From Dysidea avara (lineage: Eukaryota > Porifera > Demospongiae > Dictyoceratida > Dysideidae), in NCBI RefSeq assembly GCF_963678975.1, contig NC_089285.1, forward strand, positions 3,074,531 through 3,138,530: a DNA stretch of 64,000 bases. The letters run 5' to 3'. The translations under genes were made by a program, and so were the position numbers. This document shows positions 23,061-34,908 of this stretch, piece by piece. The notes under the pieces were generated by a model. The model saw nothing but the letters and a program-made list of their open reading frames with translations. It ran no database searches and was not told where the DNA came from. Each line of letters starts with the position of its first letter. Position 1 is the stretch's first letter.

Positions 23061-23639
23061 ATAGTGAACAAGTGAGCAGTTTGCAAGCACACTGCTGCTA
23101 CTAATATGTTAACAATTTGCTATCAAGTAGAACTTGCTGCATGCATGTGAATTACAAGTGACTTGCTATCTGCTATCAACATTTTTGTAAGGGTAGGCGT
23201 TACTCAGTGGATTACTAACACAAAAGCATATTTTAGTTCAGTATAAGAGGTTTCCTACCAGAAAACTATTCCAATAACTTCCATTACTTACGTATGTGGC
23301 TGTGGGTTTATACAAGGAATGCAATTATGGCCTTTTTGTTATATTGATGGTGTTACACATATCTACAAGATAAGGAATGTGGCAACATTACGTACAGGTA
23401 TGACAGCTCTCCAGCTGTAGAAACAAACCATAAATGTATGGTTATCATCCGAGCAGCTAATATATATTATTGTGCTAAAATTAAAATAAGTATGATTTGC
23501 TGCTATGTACTATGGTGTAAATGGTTACTGCAGATGTGCCAGGTTATGAGATTTTGAAGTGGATTTGAATTTGATATTGGAAAGTCTGAGACATTTCTTT
23601 CTGTGGACCTATGAATTACTACAACAGACTGTTATTAAT

Positions 23640-23820
23640 GCAACGGGAATAACATAAGAGTAACTTGTAGTAATATTATTACATAATATTACACACACTC
23701 ATTACAGTAACTTCATTACTTAGGTAACACATTGCATTTGTAAGTAAAGTAACTTTAGTTATATAGTTTTTACAGCACATTTTGTAACTATTATGTAATG
23801 CGTTATCCCCAACACTGTGT
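23640..23820. mobile_element. Element end or MITE with AGTAACT repeats and CCCCAACACTG terminus
   Basis: Repeated AAGTAACTTTAGTTA-like steps end in GCGTTATCCCCAACACTG. Similar termini occur at 47940-47996 (ACCCCAACTCTG). This looks like a terminal region of a DNA transposon; the other end is not clear. Confidence 0.5.
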
Positions 23821-23970
23821 AAAAAGGCCTCTGCACAAAAGTCTGCATTCAAAAGACATTTACAAACTCATACAGAAGAAACCCTATCACCGTCAACACT
23901 GTTAAAAGAGATTACCACAGTAATCTCCAATCTCAATAAAGAACTCATACAGCAGAAAAATCAAGACAGG

Positions 23971-24045
23971 TGGTAATGTAAACCACACAAATCCCTCTTC
24001 TATTGAGGCAATCAGGGATGCAGTTTACATTACCATCCCAACAGT
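23971..24045. repeat. Short inverted repeat GGTAATGTAAACCACA
   Basis: GGTGGTAATGTAAACCACAC is mirrored by GCAGTTTACATTACCATCC about 45 bp later. The same terminus pair recurs at 62185-62286, so this is a small MITE family. Confidence 0.6.
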
Positions 24046-24452
24046 TCTTTCTTGTCTTGTGGACTTGTAAGTTGTTTCCCATTTTTCATTTTCTATCTAG
24101 TTTACCTTGCACTTATACGTATAATACTATATGGATGTATATGTAATGTTACTTAGGAACTTTTTTTGTGGATTCCTTTGCACTGAATAAAAACAATTGT
24201 CGTGTGTAATTTCGTGTGGTTTTACCTCAAGTGGGTAAAGTTTGAGACTTTTGTGGCACGTTTGATTATGGTAGTCAAAACCTGTACCAGAGTTTGCATG
24301 GCAGTTCCAAATTGTTTTCCATATACATGTAGTTTTGTGCATTCCTATAAGTGTTCAGTTAGCATTTAAATAGTACTTCACTTACTGGGCATGTGGCACG
24401 ACAACCATCAGGTATTAGTTTTCTAATGAGTTCTCTACTTGGTTCCCTTTCA

Positions 24453-24457
24453 TTATA

Positions 24458-24521
<64 letters not shown>
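24453..24521. repeat. (AT)n microsatellite
   Basis: About 68 bp of TA/AT with one ATACAT interruption. Confidence 0.95.
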
Positions 24522-24524
<3 letters not shown>

Positions 24525-24559
24525 TTCTTGTGGAGAGAGAATTTTTCTTTCCACCAACA

Positions 24560-25748
24560 GTTGGGGTGCTGGTGGCCACAGGTGGTGGCTGGCTAGCAGC
24601 AGTGGAAGAGGACCCTGCAGATACATTATCAGTCTGGAGGGAACCAGTGGTGTTGTTGGAGCATCAATAGCACTTTGTTGGGGAGATGATACCCCTGAGG
24701 TGCTTGGTTCTATAGGTGGGTATTCTATAGTCGGTGATACTTCACTTTATGCTTCATCAGGGTTGGTGACCGATGGTATGGTTGGTGGTGGGTCACCAGC
24801 AGGATGGGATGTTAGTGGTATTGGCGTTTCATGCAGAGGGATGGTTGCCACTGCTAGCGACTGTGTTGAATTATCACTACGAAGCCTCGTCGAGGACCTA
24901 GACGTTTCTGCAGATGGTGTCACACCACCAGAGGAACTCCTTGGGACATCATGTCCTAAGTAGACTACCATCATTATATCGAGAACACCTGTGACCTTGG
25001 CAATGTCCTAGGTGAATGCCATCCTAGATGGTGGTGCTTGTGTTGTCTCAGCAAGAGAGCTCTTCATTACCCCTCCTGCAGAAGAGGCAGTAGGTGGTGG
25101 ACCGGAGGTACTGCTCAGAGAACTCATTCCCTCTAAAGATGTACCACCTGAGGTACCTGGTGGCAAAAATGGACTTCCTGATCCACCAACCAGTACTGGG
25201 TAGCAGCTGGGTGGGTGCAACTACCACAATGGGAGACCCTCCCAATCCACTGACTGCAGTACTGGGTACTAGCACAGGTGAAACAACTAGCGTGTTCATA
25301 ATGGGAGACCTGGCAGAGGCCGCAGTGGTACTAGGTAGCATATTTGTTGGTGTCATACCGGCAGAAGCTGCAGTGGTACTATATGGCGTGTTTGTTGGTG
25401 TCAAGCCGGCTGCAGGTGAGCCTCTCATCAAGGATCTATGTTCTGCCAATGTACTAGGAGGCGTCCTAGGAATCTCATGGTGAGGGGTGAAACAGTCTGG
25501 TAGATGGTGCTCGCCAGTCCTGGTGTTGTTTTCAGTCTGGTGGCTGTACCTCAAGGCTGAATGCTCGTTCCTATGCCAGGGATCCCACTGCTCGATGATG
25601 ATGTCAACGATCCGCCACTTGTGACACCAAGTATCACAATGGGGACAGTGGGATTAGGTGCATGGCTAACACCGCCTGCACTAGTGGCTGTAGGGGACAC
25701 TCTTGAGTAGGTGATGGACTGACCACATGTTACTTGCTGCACATGCAT
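24560..25748 (-). pseudogene. Ser/Thr/Pro/Gly-rich repetitive protein, copy A
   Basis: On the minus strand three frames carry one continuous style of low-complexity protein: SAGGVSHAPNPTVPIVILG, TSSSSSGIPGIG, TAASAGMTPTNMLPSTTA, GVTPSAETSRSSTRLRS. The frames are broken by shifts. The same text recurs at 30370-31775 and 41625-41790, so it is a repeated gene or element-borne gene. No enzymatic domain is visible, and the composition would suit an extracellular, mucin-like or linker region. The coding strand is inferred from the shared motifs between copies. ORFs on the + strand are treated as shadows. Confidence 0.4.
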
Positions 25749-25849
25749 TGTTACTCCAAATAATGCTCTTTTTCTAGATAATGCTCTCCTTTAGCTAGCA
25801 TGCACTTGCACCTCACAAGATAAGGTGCAAGTGCATGCTCTCATATCTA

Positions 25850-26263
25850 CGTTATTGAATCTCATGCCTGCAAGTAATGAAGCTTATATATCCAATAAAC
25901 AGTCCTAAATTATGTTTTAATGAGGATAAATCAGGGTGCTGGATTAAGACATGCATGGCTGCTGAAGTTTCCAAAAGCAGACCTCAATGATTAAAGAAGC
26001 AGGGTATTTCACTAGAAACTGTTATATGAGTTTTTATATATATATACATATATACATATGAGCTGGGCCATGTGTCCTAAAATGATAACATGATATACTA
26101 CAAGGTGAAATTGAATTTTGGAGAACAAACAACTGCGTACAGCTGATCACTGTGAAAGATGGCATACCTTCAATAGGATAGAAATTCAATACCAGAAAAT
26201 ATAGGATATGCCACCAAGAAAAAGTACAATTCCATTGTGTGGTAGTATTGCAGGCTGTAACTA

Positions 26264-26302
<39 letters not shown>

Positions 26303-26810
26303 GACACAATAATATTGTTTACAGTATGTAGGTAAATAAATAACAGCAAGCACAACCACACAGCAATTATCAGCCTAAGGCATATTTTGTGTATGTAGTG
26401 TTTGTTATCTCGATCATGTTGTATGGGATGTAATACGGCAATGTTTATAGTTTGTCTCAAAGTAAAATGGTGCGTGGTGATGACTAAACAACGTAAATTT
26501 AAATGAAAACAAACAAACAAAAAAAACCACAATTGTTCTAATCAACAAGAATATGGCTACTAGACGCAGCTCAGTGTAGACAGCAGAGAGTTCTGTTGAC
26601 TGTAGCTTTCTGCTCCCATGAATAGCCAGTACAGCAGAATGTAATAGTGAAAACAACAAAGCACAGCATATCCATGAAAGTGTCTGGTTGTTAGAGGTAT
26701 TGTGCTTCTGTGACAAAGTGATCTCACTCCTTGCACTGAAAGGCTTCAGATTGAGACCTATATGCTTTCACACACAAACTTATTAGCTGAAAACTGCTGG
26801 CATTAACATT
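25850..26810. repeat. Old segmental duplication, copy 1 (partner 27745-29420)
   Basis: The landmarks GGGTGCTGGATTAAGACATG, CACAGCAATTATCAGCCTAA and CACACAAACTTATTAGCTG recur in order in the partner. An (AT)n tract lies at 26268-26300. No gene is supported. Confidence 0.5.
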
Positions 26811-27610
26811 CTCCACACAATGGCTTACCAGGCCCAAAACTACTGGTAGCTGAGTGCCGGTACATTAATGGTGTGGCAATAGCATAATGATGTGTAAGTT
26901 AGTGTAACACAATACTGTATGACATACAGGAGATGCAGTTTATACCATAGAACTGTATGCAACAATGTATTATTGGCACTGAACACTGGAGATAGAAATA
27001 ATTCAGCTAGCAAGCCAACGTGCTCTTTCTCTTGTTCATCAACTGTAGTGTGTCCACTGGCATCTGGCATGGCGACTTGGAACTCAATGTGCTACCTGAA
27101 CATGCTTGTAATCTTGTTGTTTACATGTAAAGTGGCCTCTGGCTTTCCTGCAATCACTCATGCCTGTTGGCTAATCTTCGCCTGTTCACTAATCTTCTCC
27201 TTCCCGCGATCTGAAATTAAAGTATGGGTGTGGTACTGGGTGTTATATAGAACTACATGTATGTTAAAGTCATCAGGTCAAATTTATTTATTTATGACGT
27301 AATTTTAACCATATGTCATATTATTCTTAGTGCTTGGTTGTATAACTAGGCCCGGGGCAAATACAGCCAAGTATTATTATCAACGGGACAACCTACTAAT
27401 GGGGCATGTACAAACAGTGCATGGCCAACACAGTGTGTGCAGGTAGAAAAGATGCACAGTAATACAATTCTAGAGGAATTGACTGGCACATAAACATAAC
27501 TATGATTAAAGTACCTGGTAAAGGCAGAGCCTGTATACCAGAAGGCCTTATAAAGGCCTAAGATGTTTATATTAACTGCACTAAGTATGTTTGAAAAGTA
27601 GGAGAAAGAA
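26811..27610. other. Non-coding stretch, nothing secure
   Basis: A hydrophobic ORF (about 27070-27300, starting MATWNSMCYLNMLVILLFT) could imitate a signal peptide but has no domain or splice support. ATTTATTTATGACGTAATTTT near 27285 matches similar text at 8530 and 29860, a dispersed repeat tail. Confidence 0.35.
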
Positions 27611-27619
27611 GAAAAAATT

Positions 27620-27725
27620 CATGACTAGAACTGGGCAGCCTCGAACCTGCAGCCATCCATAAGAGATCTATTAGTATGCAATTACAATCAGTGATTATCT
27701 GACCATGGAGATGTGAGGATGTGAG
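27620..27725 (-). mobile_element. tRNA-derived SINE
   Basis: On the minus strand a box-A-like TGGTCAGATAATC is followed about 45 bp later by a box B, GCAGGTTCGAGGCTGCCC. Spacing and order fit an RNA polymerase III promoter of a tRNA-derived SINE. The clover-leaf cannot be completed, so it is not a tRNA gene. Confidence 0.55.
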
Positions 27726-27744
27726 ATTGCACTTTAAATTGTGA

Positions 27745-29420
27745 GAATCATGGTATTGAATCTGATGCCAACAAGCAGTAAAACTTAAACATCCAACGAA
27801 TACTTATTACATTAATTTTATGCAATTGTACACAATTTGTGTTACATGATATGTTTAAATGAGGATGGATTAGAGCGCTGGATTAAGACATGGCTGGAGT
27901 TGCCAAGAGCTGGCCACGGAAAGATTGGGATAAAAACAGAGTATTTCAACTGCCTGTCACCTACAACTGATATCTGAGTTATGTATATATTTTTAAAACC
28001 TGGAGCATGATGTAATCTCCTCAGAATCATTATCTACAAGGCAATACTGTACAACTATTACTTCGTTCTCAACCTTTCCTTTATTTATAGAGCCATCCAT
28101 TAAAATGTTTAAAAAACTTACTGTTTGAAAGCACGCACTGAAATTCTTGCTGCTGGGACTCTGCTATGTGGTGTAAAATGTTCTGTCCTGATTCCCTGGT
28201 TTTATAGGAGAACCCAAGAGGGACTTCATAGCACTGTGGTAAGTTCTCTTTCGCTAAAACGTATGTTATGTCGAATTTCTTCTTCAATTTATCTTTTACT
28301 GCTGGTTCCAAAGTAGATTGAAGGCTGTGAGCAATGGGAGCATACGCAGCTACCGGTAATTTTGCACTCCGTGCTCTTTCTTCGCGTAAGGGCGCCATGG
28401 CTGTCTTGTGCTGGTTGCTCGATGCATGGTCTATTATGTTGCTGGTTTTTTGGTTCGTGGAACCGTCGATCCATGCCCTTGAGAAGTTCTTTAAGCTTTC
28501 AAGTCGGCTTTCATATTGCTTACACACTGCGCACCAGAGAGTTGACACGAGCGTTTTATCAGTAGAATCCATAGAGCAGCGAAGCCATGACATGGCTCGA
28601 TAATCCCATTCGTATACTCTCTTCCACTTATCAAATGTAGTCTTAGACACTTGCCGTTTCGCTTTCTTGCTTGAAGATCCACCTGCACGAGGCCTTTTAG
28701 TCGCCATCACTATAGTAAATCGAATTACAAAATTATGCGTAAGAAAATTTTTTTTGTTCGGATTTTGTCCGGTCAACTTCAATAATGGACGGCCAATTCA
28801 AAATTTGACCGGATTTTAGCCGATAGCCGACTGCTATAATCACCCCTGGTATGGTGATTGTGTAATTCATTAAGCAAAAAAATGACCAGGAAGGGAACCA
28901 GAAACATATAATTTACTTTTCGTGGCCTAAAAGCTGTGGGGGAAGGGATGAAAATACGACGAACGACTGCTCTACCCCGGTTCAATTGACACGATCGGAA
29001 GAGTTGTAGACTCGCGATGTCGAAGGATACAAGCCAAGGAACACGTCATGCATTCACTCACACTACTGCTTTAACTTATCTTGTAACAACTACTAAATTA
29101 ACTGCAGCAATATTCATATACACGTGATAAATGATGTAATAGCTAACTAAGTAATCTAAGTCCGTTATCACTAGTCCACGACAAAAGCAAGCACAACCAT
29201 GCACACAGCAATCATCAGCCTAAAGGCACATTTTGTGTATGTTGTATTTGTTCTCTCCATCAGCGTTCAGTATGAGGGATGCAATTTGGCAGTGAATATT
29301 TATGTAGTTTTCTCAGGGCTTATATCAGTTATCAGTCTGGGAACTCCTGGTGCTAAAAGGCCTCAGGTGGAGAGCTATGCATCATCACACAAACTTACCA
29401 GCTGGAAACTGCACCTTCTT
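27745..29420. repeat. Old segmental duplication, copy 2, interrupted by a hAT fragment
   Basis: It matches 25850-26810 in order (GCGCTGGATTAAGACATG, CACAGCAATCATCAGCCTAA, CACACAAACTTACCAGCTGG). The insertion at 28081-28848 separates the matching blocks. Confidence 0.5.
28081..28848 (-). pseudogene. 5' half of a hAT transposase gene with its terminal end
   Basis: The minus strand starts from a terminus CAGGGGTGATTATAGCAGTC at about 28848, the CAGGGG form typical of hAT ends. The reading frame has a basic start (MATKRPRAGG), then a BED/TTF-type zinc finger: LWCAVCKQYESRL with Cys-x2-Cys, and IIDHASSNQHKTAM with the paired His. It continues FDITYVLAKENLPQCYEV and HHIAESQQQEFQCVLSNSKFF, blocks seen ahead of the catalytic core in hAT proteins. 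The frame ends at 28081 (FNGWLYK) where the family would reach its first catalytic Asp. The RNase H core is missing, so this is a 3'-truncated copy. Confidence 0.7.
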
Positions 29421-30070
29421 CGCACAATAGACTTTCAGGTGAGGCTTTCTCCCATCCCATACACAAGTGGAGATAGCCTAGTTATGTGAGACTAAAGAAA
29501 CAAGACTATCAAAGTGTTTTAGCCAACACAAACTAACCTCCAGCGATTAGTAGTAACTTTCAATATGTTGTTTATTAAGCAGGCATAGCAACCACTCGTC
29601 TTCCTATCAAAACAGTCGCTGTCACCCACTTTCAATCACCAATGAACAGTAGTTCGCTTGTCTAGAATCCGCCTGGTTTATTAATAGTGAGCATCATGTG
29701 CTAACTGTTTTGATCGGTGTTAAATAGAATTGTACATTTCTATCACCTCCACAAAAACACCCACCCATTATACAATTGTCTCTTCACACAACATGGATTG
29801 TATTCCCGGTAAGTACGAGGCGCCTTGTAGTTTTTTCAAACATTATATATTATTTATTTATTCATTCATTATTTATAATGTAGTTTTAACTACGTTTCGT
29901 ATTATCTTTAGTACTTGGTTGTATAATGGACAAAAATTAACACAAATTAAATACCTTGGAAGGCCATTGGCCTTTAATTGTGTCCATGTCCAGTTTCTGA
30001 CCAAAATAGATCAGGTTTCCTCTTGAATTCAGAAATTGATTGATAGTTAATCACTTCAGGGGGTAGAGTG
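29420..30070. other. Non-coding stretch with dispersed repeat tail
   Basis: ATTATTTATTTATTCATTC and GTACTTGGTTGTATA near 29855-29930 match text at 8560 and 27330, the 3' tail of a retroposon family. Nothing else is recognised. Confidence 0.4.
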
Positions 30071-30073
30071 TTC

Positions 30074-30340
30074 CGTTGATCAATTTTGCGAATAGAGAAA
30101 AAGACCGGAGGAGACTGGTTGGTGGAGGACTTATGGCAAAGTATCCAGATATTGAAGAAGCACTGGCTTCATACAAGGTTGAGGTCACAAAACTTTCGTG
30201 TCACTACTATGGCAATTCAGCGCAAGACCCTTGAATTGAGTTGCAGCAGCACTCCTGGGGAACCAGGCAGCAGTAACAACAAGCCATTTGCAGCTAGTGG
30301 AGGTTGGTTCTACAATTTCATGAAGCTTTGGGGGTTTTCA
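30074..30340 (+). pseudogene. CENP-B/Tc5-type DNA-binding fragment of a pogo-like transposase
   Basis: One frame has AKYPDIEEALASY, the next continues RLRSQNFRVTTMAIQRKTLE and ends FAASGGWFYNFMKLWGFSL. This is the second helix-turn-helix of CENP-B-like transposases (a conserved Gly-Trp and Phe ahead of a closing helix). A frameshift sits near 30175. The catalytic core is absent. Confidence 0.65.
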
Positions 30341-30369
30341 TTGCAAAGAATATATGACGTAATAATGGT

Positions 30370-31775
30370 CTGTTGACAATCAGGGTTGGTGACCGATGAT
30401 ATGTTTGGTGGTGGTTGATATTGGTCACCAGCATGACGGGATGTTAGTGGTGGTGGGTTTGGCTAGTAGCACTAAGGTACTCTTGTTGGGGAGTTGGTGT
30501 TGGTGATACATCCTCAGGAGAGCTAGTTTCCATAGTGACTGATGGGGTGGAATTGTTGAGTCACCACCACCATATAGGAGGTACCACTTGGAGAGCTCCT
30601 CATTGTGGTATGTGGTAGCAAGGTATCTCCCAGTGGCAAGGTACTTGATGGCACAGTACCTGGCGCTGGTGTTAAGGTACCCCCTGGTGAAACAGTACCT
30701 GACATGGTGGGTTGCACGACCATGCTCACAATGGGAGTCCCAGTTCCACTGGAGTCTTCTAAGAAGGTTGATTCTTCGTTGATAGGGTATAACCCTATGT
30801 TTAATGATTCTAATGTGGTGGAACTTGATGATGGCAACGTTGGTGAAATCACCTCAGGCCCCAATAGCTCCAGGGATGCAGGTAAGCGAAGTAGTCTGGT
30901 ACTGGTGTAAATGGCGCTGATGACCAATAATAGTTGTGGTTCTTGGTCACCAGCAGGACGGGATGTTGATGGTGTTGGATGATCACTAGGAAGCCTTGTC
31001 GAGGGTGTTGCTGCAGATGGTGTCACACCTCACAAATACTACATCCCCGAGAGACTCTTGTTTGGGGGGAGGGGGGTTTCAGTTAGCACATCTCCAGTGG
31101 AGCTGTTTGTTGATGGTGTTGGATCAGAGTTGCTTGGCTTTTGAGGAAAATATTCCATTATGGGTGACATTTCTTCACTCAAGGCTTGGTAGTCAGTAGC
31201 ACTGAGTGACTGTTGTTGGTGAGTAGTTAGTGGTACAGTAGGAATGGCACTGGTGACCAATGGTAGTGATGCTTCTTGGTCACCAGCTTGAGAAGCATGG
31301 CTGATGACTGTAGATGGAACTTGGTCACCAGCAGGACGGGATGTTAATGTGGTGATATTGGCGATTGATCACTAAGTAGCCTCGTTGCCGCAGGTGGTGT
31401 CACACCACCAGAGGAACTCTTGCGACACCAGATGTCCTAAGTGGACTACCGCCACTATAAGGAGAACCCCTGGTGAAACTTGGCGACATCCTAGGTGTGA
31501 TGGTCTTACAGGTGACGTTGCAGTGGGAGAGGCTGCACTGGTGGTGGTGGTGAAGTACCAGCTGCAGGTGCTCCTGTTATGACATCAGCAAAGGACCTCC
31601 CTAGTAATGTTCTAGGTGGTGTCCTACTCAGGTCCCGCCTCGGAATGAAGCAATCAGCAGACGGCATTTGCCAGCCATGGTTGATGTTATGAACTGGGCT
31701 GGCAGGATCGAGCTGGACTGCTTGTTCCTATGCCTGCTGATGTACTAGGAGGCATCCTAGGTATCTCACGGCATG
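30370..31775 (-). pseudogene. Ser/Thr/Pro-rich repetitive protein, copy B, 5' and 3' parts split by the 9.8-kb insertion
   Basis: It has the same protein style as copy A on the minus strand (TPSAATPSTRLPSDHPTP, SGTGTPIVSMVV, SNSDPTPSTNSSTGDV). The DNA GTACTAGGAGGCATCCTAGG at 31743 matches copy A at 25458. Copy A then continues into text that, for copy B, is found only after 41624. Frames are broken, and coding capacity is uncertain. Confidence 0.4.
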
Positions 31776-32011
31776 GGGGGGTTTAGAAAACCCGGACCGG
31801 ACCGGACCAGGTCAACTTCTTCAAGTAAGCCAATTCACACAATAGCTGTAACATACAATTCACGCAATAGCTAGCTATAACATACACTCTTCACCTTGTA
31901 GCCACTCTGCCATGAACATAATTAGCTAGCTACGACGGCTCAAACTGCAACAGCGATTGTGCATGAAACTTCATCCACGATAAAACAACCTAACTAAGCT
32001 ATTAAAATACT
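31776..32011 (+). repeat. Left terminal inverted repeat of the 9.84-kb element
   Basis: It includes a (GGACC)-type short array and two CACACAATAGCTATAACATA-like subrepeats, both also present in the right arm. An additional GATC-containing 6-bp step is present only in the right arm. Confidence 0.85.
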
Positions 32012-32720
32012 GATCCAGCCACTGCACATCTGGTCACATACAACAAGTAAGGGAGATAGGGTATAAACCTATGACTTGATTATGTGAGCTCAGCAGTCAG
32101 CAATGTTTACAGACTGAATCATTTGGTACATTTTGACCAAGCAATATTGACAATGTAAGCTATATGTATAGCTGGTATATAGACTACAAACTGCTTTTCT
32201 GCTATACAACAGCATGTAATGTCTCATCTCTGTACATGTGATATACAAGCTACGCAGGGTTGAGAGGAGGGTGGCCACACGAGTCTTCTTTGAGCTGTAC
32301 AGCACATGGCCTGTGAGACCATGTGCTGTACCTGACAGCTCAAAGGAGCCAGAATACACTGAATACAGGCATGCAGTTTTATTAACAATTAAATGGCAAA
32401 ATTCAGTAGTTCCACACTGAAATCTACACATCATTTCTTGTGCCATTAACTGCCAAGGAACAAAGTGGATGGTTATATGACATATATCTATCATGTGCCA
32501 TACATGTGACCATATGCTAATACGTATAGCTATACCACTCCTAGCCACAATCACACCCTCGCATTACTGATACCATGCAGTGCCCTTTAAACAGCATGAA
32601 GCCAGACGTATGGAGTCGTAGTCTTGTACTTGCGGCAATATGTGTCATTTTGGATTCTATACGCCTGCTGAGCAACTCGAGCTGCAAATACATATAGCTA
32701 TCATGTTTGCACTGAAACCT
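32012..32720. other. Non-coding stretch inside the element
   Basis: It contains a small palindrome CAGCACATGGCCTGTGAGAC / ATGTGCTGTACCTGAC near 32299-32337. The 154-codon minus ORF (32090-32554) is Cys/His/Tyr-rich without any family resemblance, and I do not support it. Confidence 0.35.
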
Positions 32721-32724
32721 TATC

Positions 32725-33244
32725 ACATTATTATTATTATTATTATTATTATCAATTTACCAAAAAGGAAGGCATACACAAAAGGCAAAGCCTGCACAAG
32801 GTGTCCGCCTACAAAAAACAAACATACATATACCTACAGTACACTACAAACTAAACAGTACACAACAAAACACAATACACAACAAAACACAAAACAGTGA
32901 TTAAGAAGTTACTTGACACATAAGTAATTATAAAGGTGATGCCGGAAAGACTTTCGATTACTGTCTTCAAGGATATGTAATGGCACAGTGTTCCAGAAGA
33001 AAGTTGTGTTGACAAAAAAAGAATATCTCCTAGAATTAATGGTGGACTGTGGAGGGACTAGTGAAAGATGGTGACTTCTGGTAGATGCTATGGAATTAAA
33101 TGAACAGTGACTATTAAATGTAATAGATGTTTGCTGGTGATATATGTCATTGAGGAAACTGACCGAAAGGAAACTTCGTCTTGAAGAAGGAAGGTGAAGT
33201 TGGGAGCAACAATCATTCGGATCAACATGATGAGTCAACAACAA
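32725..33244 (-). mobile_element. 3' end of a non-LTR retrotransposon (LINE) with (TAA)n tail
   Basis: The minus-strand frame 33244-32909 reads DPNDCCSQLHLPSSRRSF, STRSHHLSLVPPQSTINSRR, SFFVNTTFFWNTVPLHILE, the C-terminal tail that follows the reverse transcriptase of many animal LINEs. A short untranslated part then ends in (TAA)n (ATT repeats at 32725-32752 on +). It is 5'-truncated, as usual for target-primed insertion. Confidence 0.75.
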
Positions 33245-33992
<748 letters not shown>

Positions 33993-34338
33993 AAAAATAT
34001 GCACTGTCGGTACAAACATCAGAAAGAGTCAGTAGCTATCGAGGTGGTACAGCAGCTGTTGTACTAGCTAATAAGAGCTAGCTAGCTATCAGCACCAAAA
34101 ATTAAGTGAAAATTGTATTTCATACAGGAGAGAAACTAAAAGTACAAGCATAAACTAATTGCTTAATTAACAAAGGGAAACGTACACCATAAGTATCCCT
34201 TTAAAATTGGCCTAGTGGGAAAATTATCAGGATAGTCCCATGTAAGCTAGGTGTCCTTACAGGTTTCACTGTATACTGTTTCAGTGTTTGGTGTAATTTT
34301 GTAGCCATACATATAGTGTATACATGCATATATACTGT

Positions 34339-34670
34339 ATCTAATCAAAAACAGCCAAGCTGTAAAAAAAGGAGTGCAGCCCTTGAAAAGGCTATGGTGA
34401 AAAAAGATGTGAAATCCAAGGTGGCGGCCAAGAAATGGCTGTAATGGTAGGTTAATGGTAAAAATTTTAATAACGACAATTCAGGTGAATTTTGTGCCAA
34501 TTGACCAAGCGGCACCAAATTCACCTGAATTGTCGTTATTAAAATTTTTACCATTAACCTACCATCACAGCCATTTCTTGGCCGCCACCTTGGATTTCAC
34601 ATCTTTTTTCACCATAGCCTTTTCAAGGGCCGCACTCCTTTTTTTACAGCTTGGCTGTTTTTGATTAGAT
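34339..34670. repeat. 332-bp near-perfect palindrome
   Basis: The arms start ATCTAATCAAAAACAGCCAA and mirror ACAGCTTGGCTGTTTTTGAT. They include GTGAAATCCAAGGTGGCGGC and GGTAAAAATTTTAATAACG, around a small centre GTGCCAATTGACCAAGCGGC. The two 69-codon ORFs in it are nearly the same peptide on opposite strands, an effect of the palindrome. A solo arm lies at 13105-13215. Confidence 0.9.
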
Positions 34671-34908
34671 TTCACTTCTTTTTGTATTTGTATACCCCAA
34701 AGCCGGCCTATGGCCAGCTTTGGGACTTTTTAACCTATATATTTTTCTTTACCACAAGAAAAAGATAAAGATGAAGCAGATTTTATAAATACTTTAACTC
34801 ATTCTGATTTTATCAGTAAATGTACAAAATATATATATAATGCATGTATCAAGAGTTCATAATATAAAAAGAGAGCATATATTTATTACATGTCAATTAA
34901 TCCCCACA

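Larger units (their letters stand above)
17616..23196. mobile_element. En/Spm (CMC)-like transposon, 5.58 kb, two divergent genes
   Basis: The left terminus CTACCCTTACAAAAATGTAC and the complement of the right terminus CTACCCTTACAAAAATGTTG form a short inverted repeat of about 18 bp. Both ends are followed by arrays of subterminal repeats rich in TTGCATGC and TTTGCAAGC. Inside, a TNP2-like transposase (+) and a BEN-domain gene (-) are divergently transcribed from 19429-19668. The layout matches plant En/Spm, where one protein is the transposase and a second binds the subterminal repeats. No convincing 2-3-bp target duplication is visible. The usual CACTA ends are absent, so the superfamily call rests on the transposase. 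Confidence 0.75.

Noticed and set aside
24700..25483. Gly/Val-rich + strand ORFs as the real frame of the repetitive gene
   Set aside because: The minus frames share more protein motifs between copies A and B, though the coding strand remains an inference.
26919..27302. Hydrophobic ORF with a signal-peptide-like stretch
   Set aside because: The hydrophobic run is preceded in frame by unrelated sequence, and there is no supporting exon or repeat relation.
27620..27725. Functional tRNA gene
   Set aside because: Only the internal promoter boxes resemble tRNA; no anticodon arm or acceptor stem can be drawn.
32090..32554. 154-codon minus ORF
   Set aside because: No domain, odd composition, no splice partner; length alone is not convincing in this AT-rich DNA.
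34345..34664. Two similar 69-codon ORFs on opposite strands
   Set aside because: They are the same palindrome arm read twice; no independent evidence of coding.
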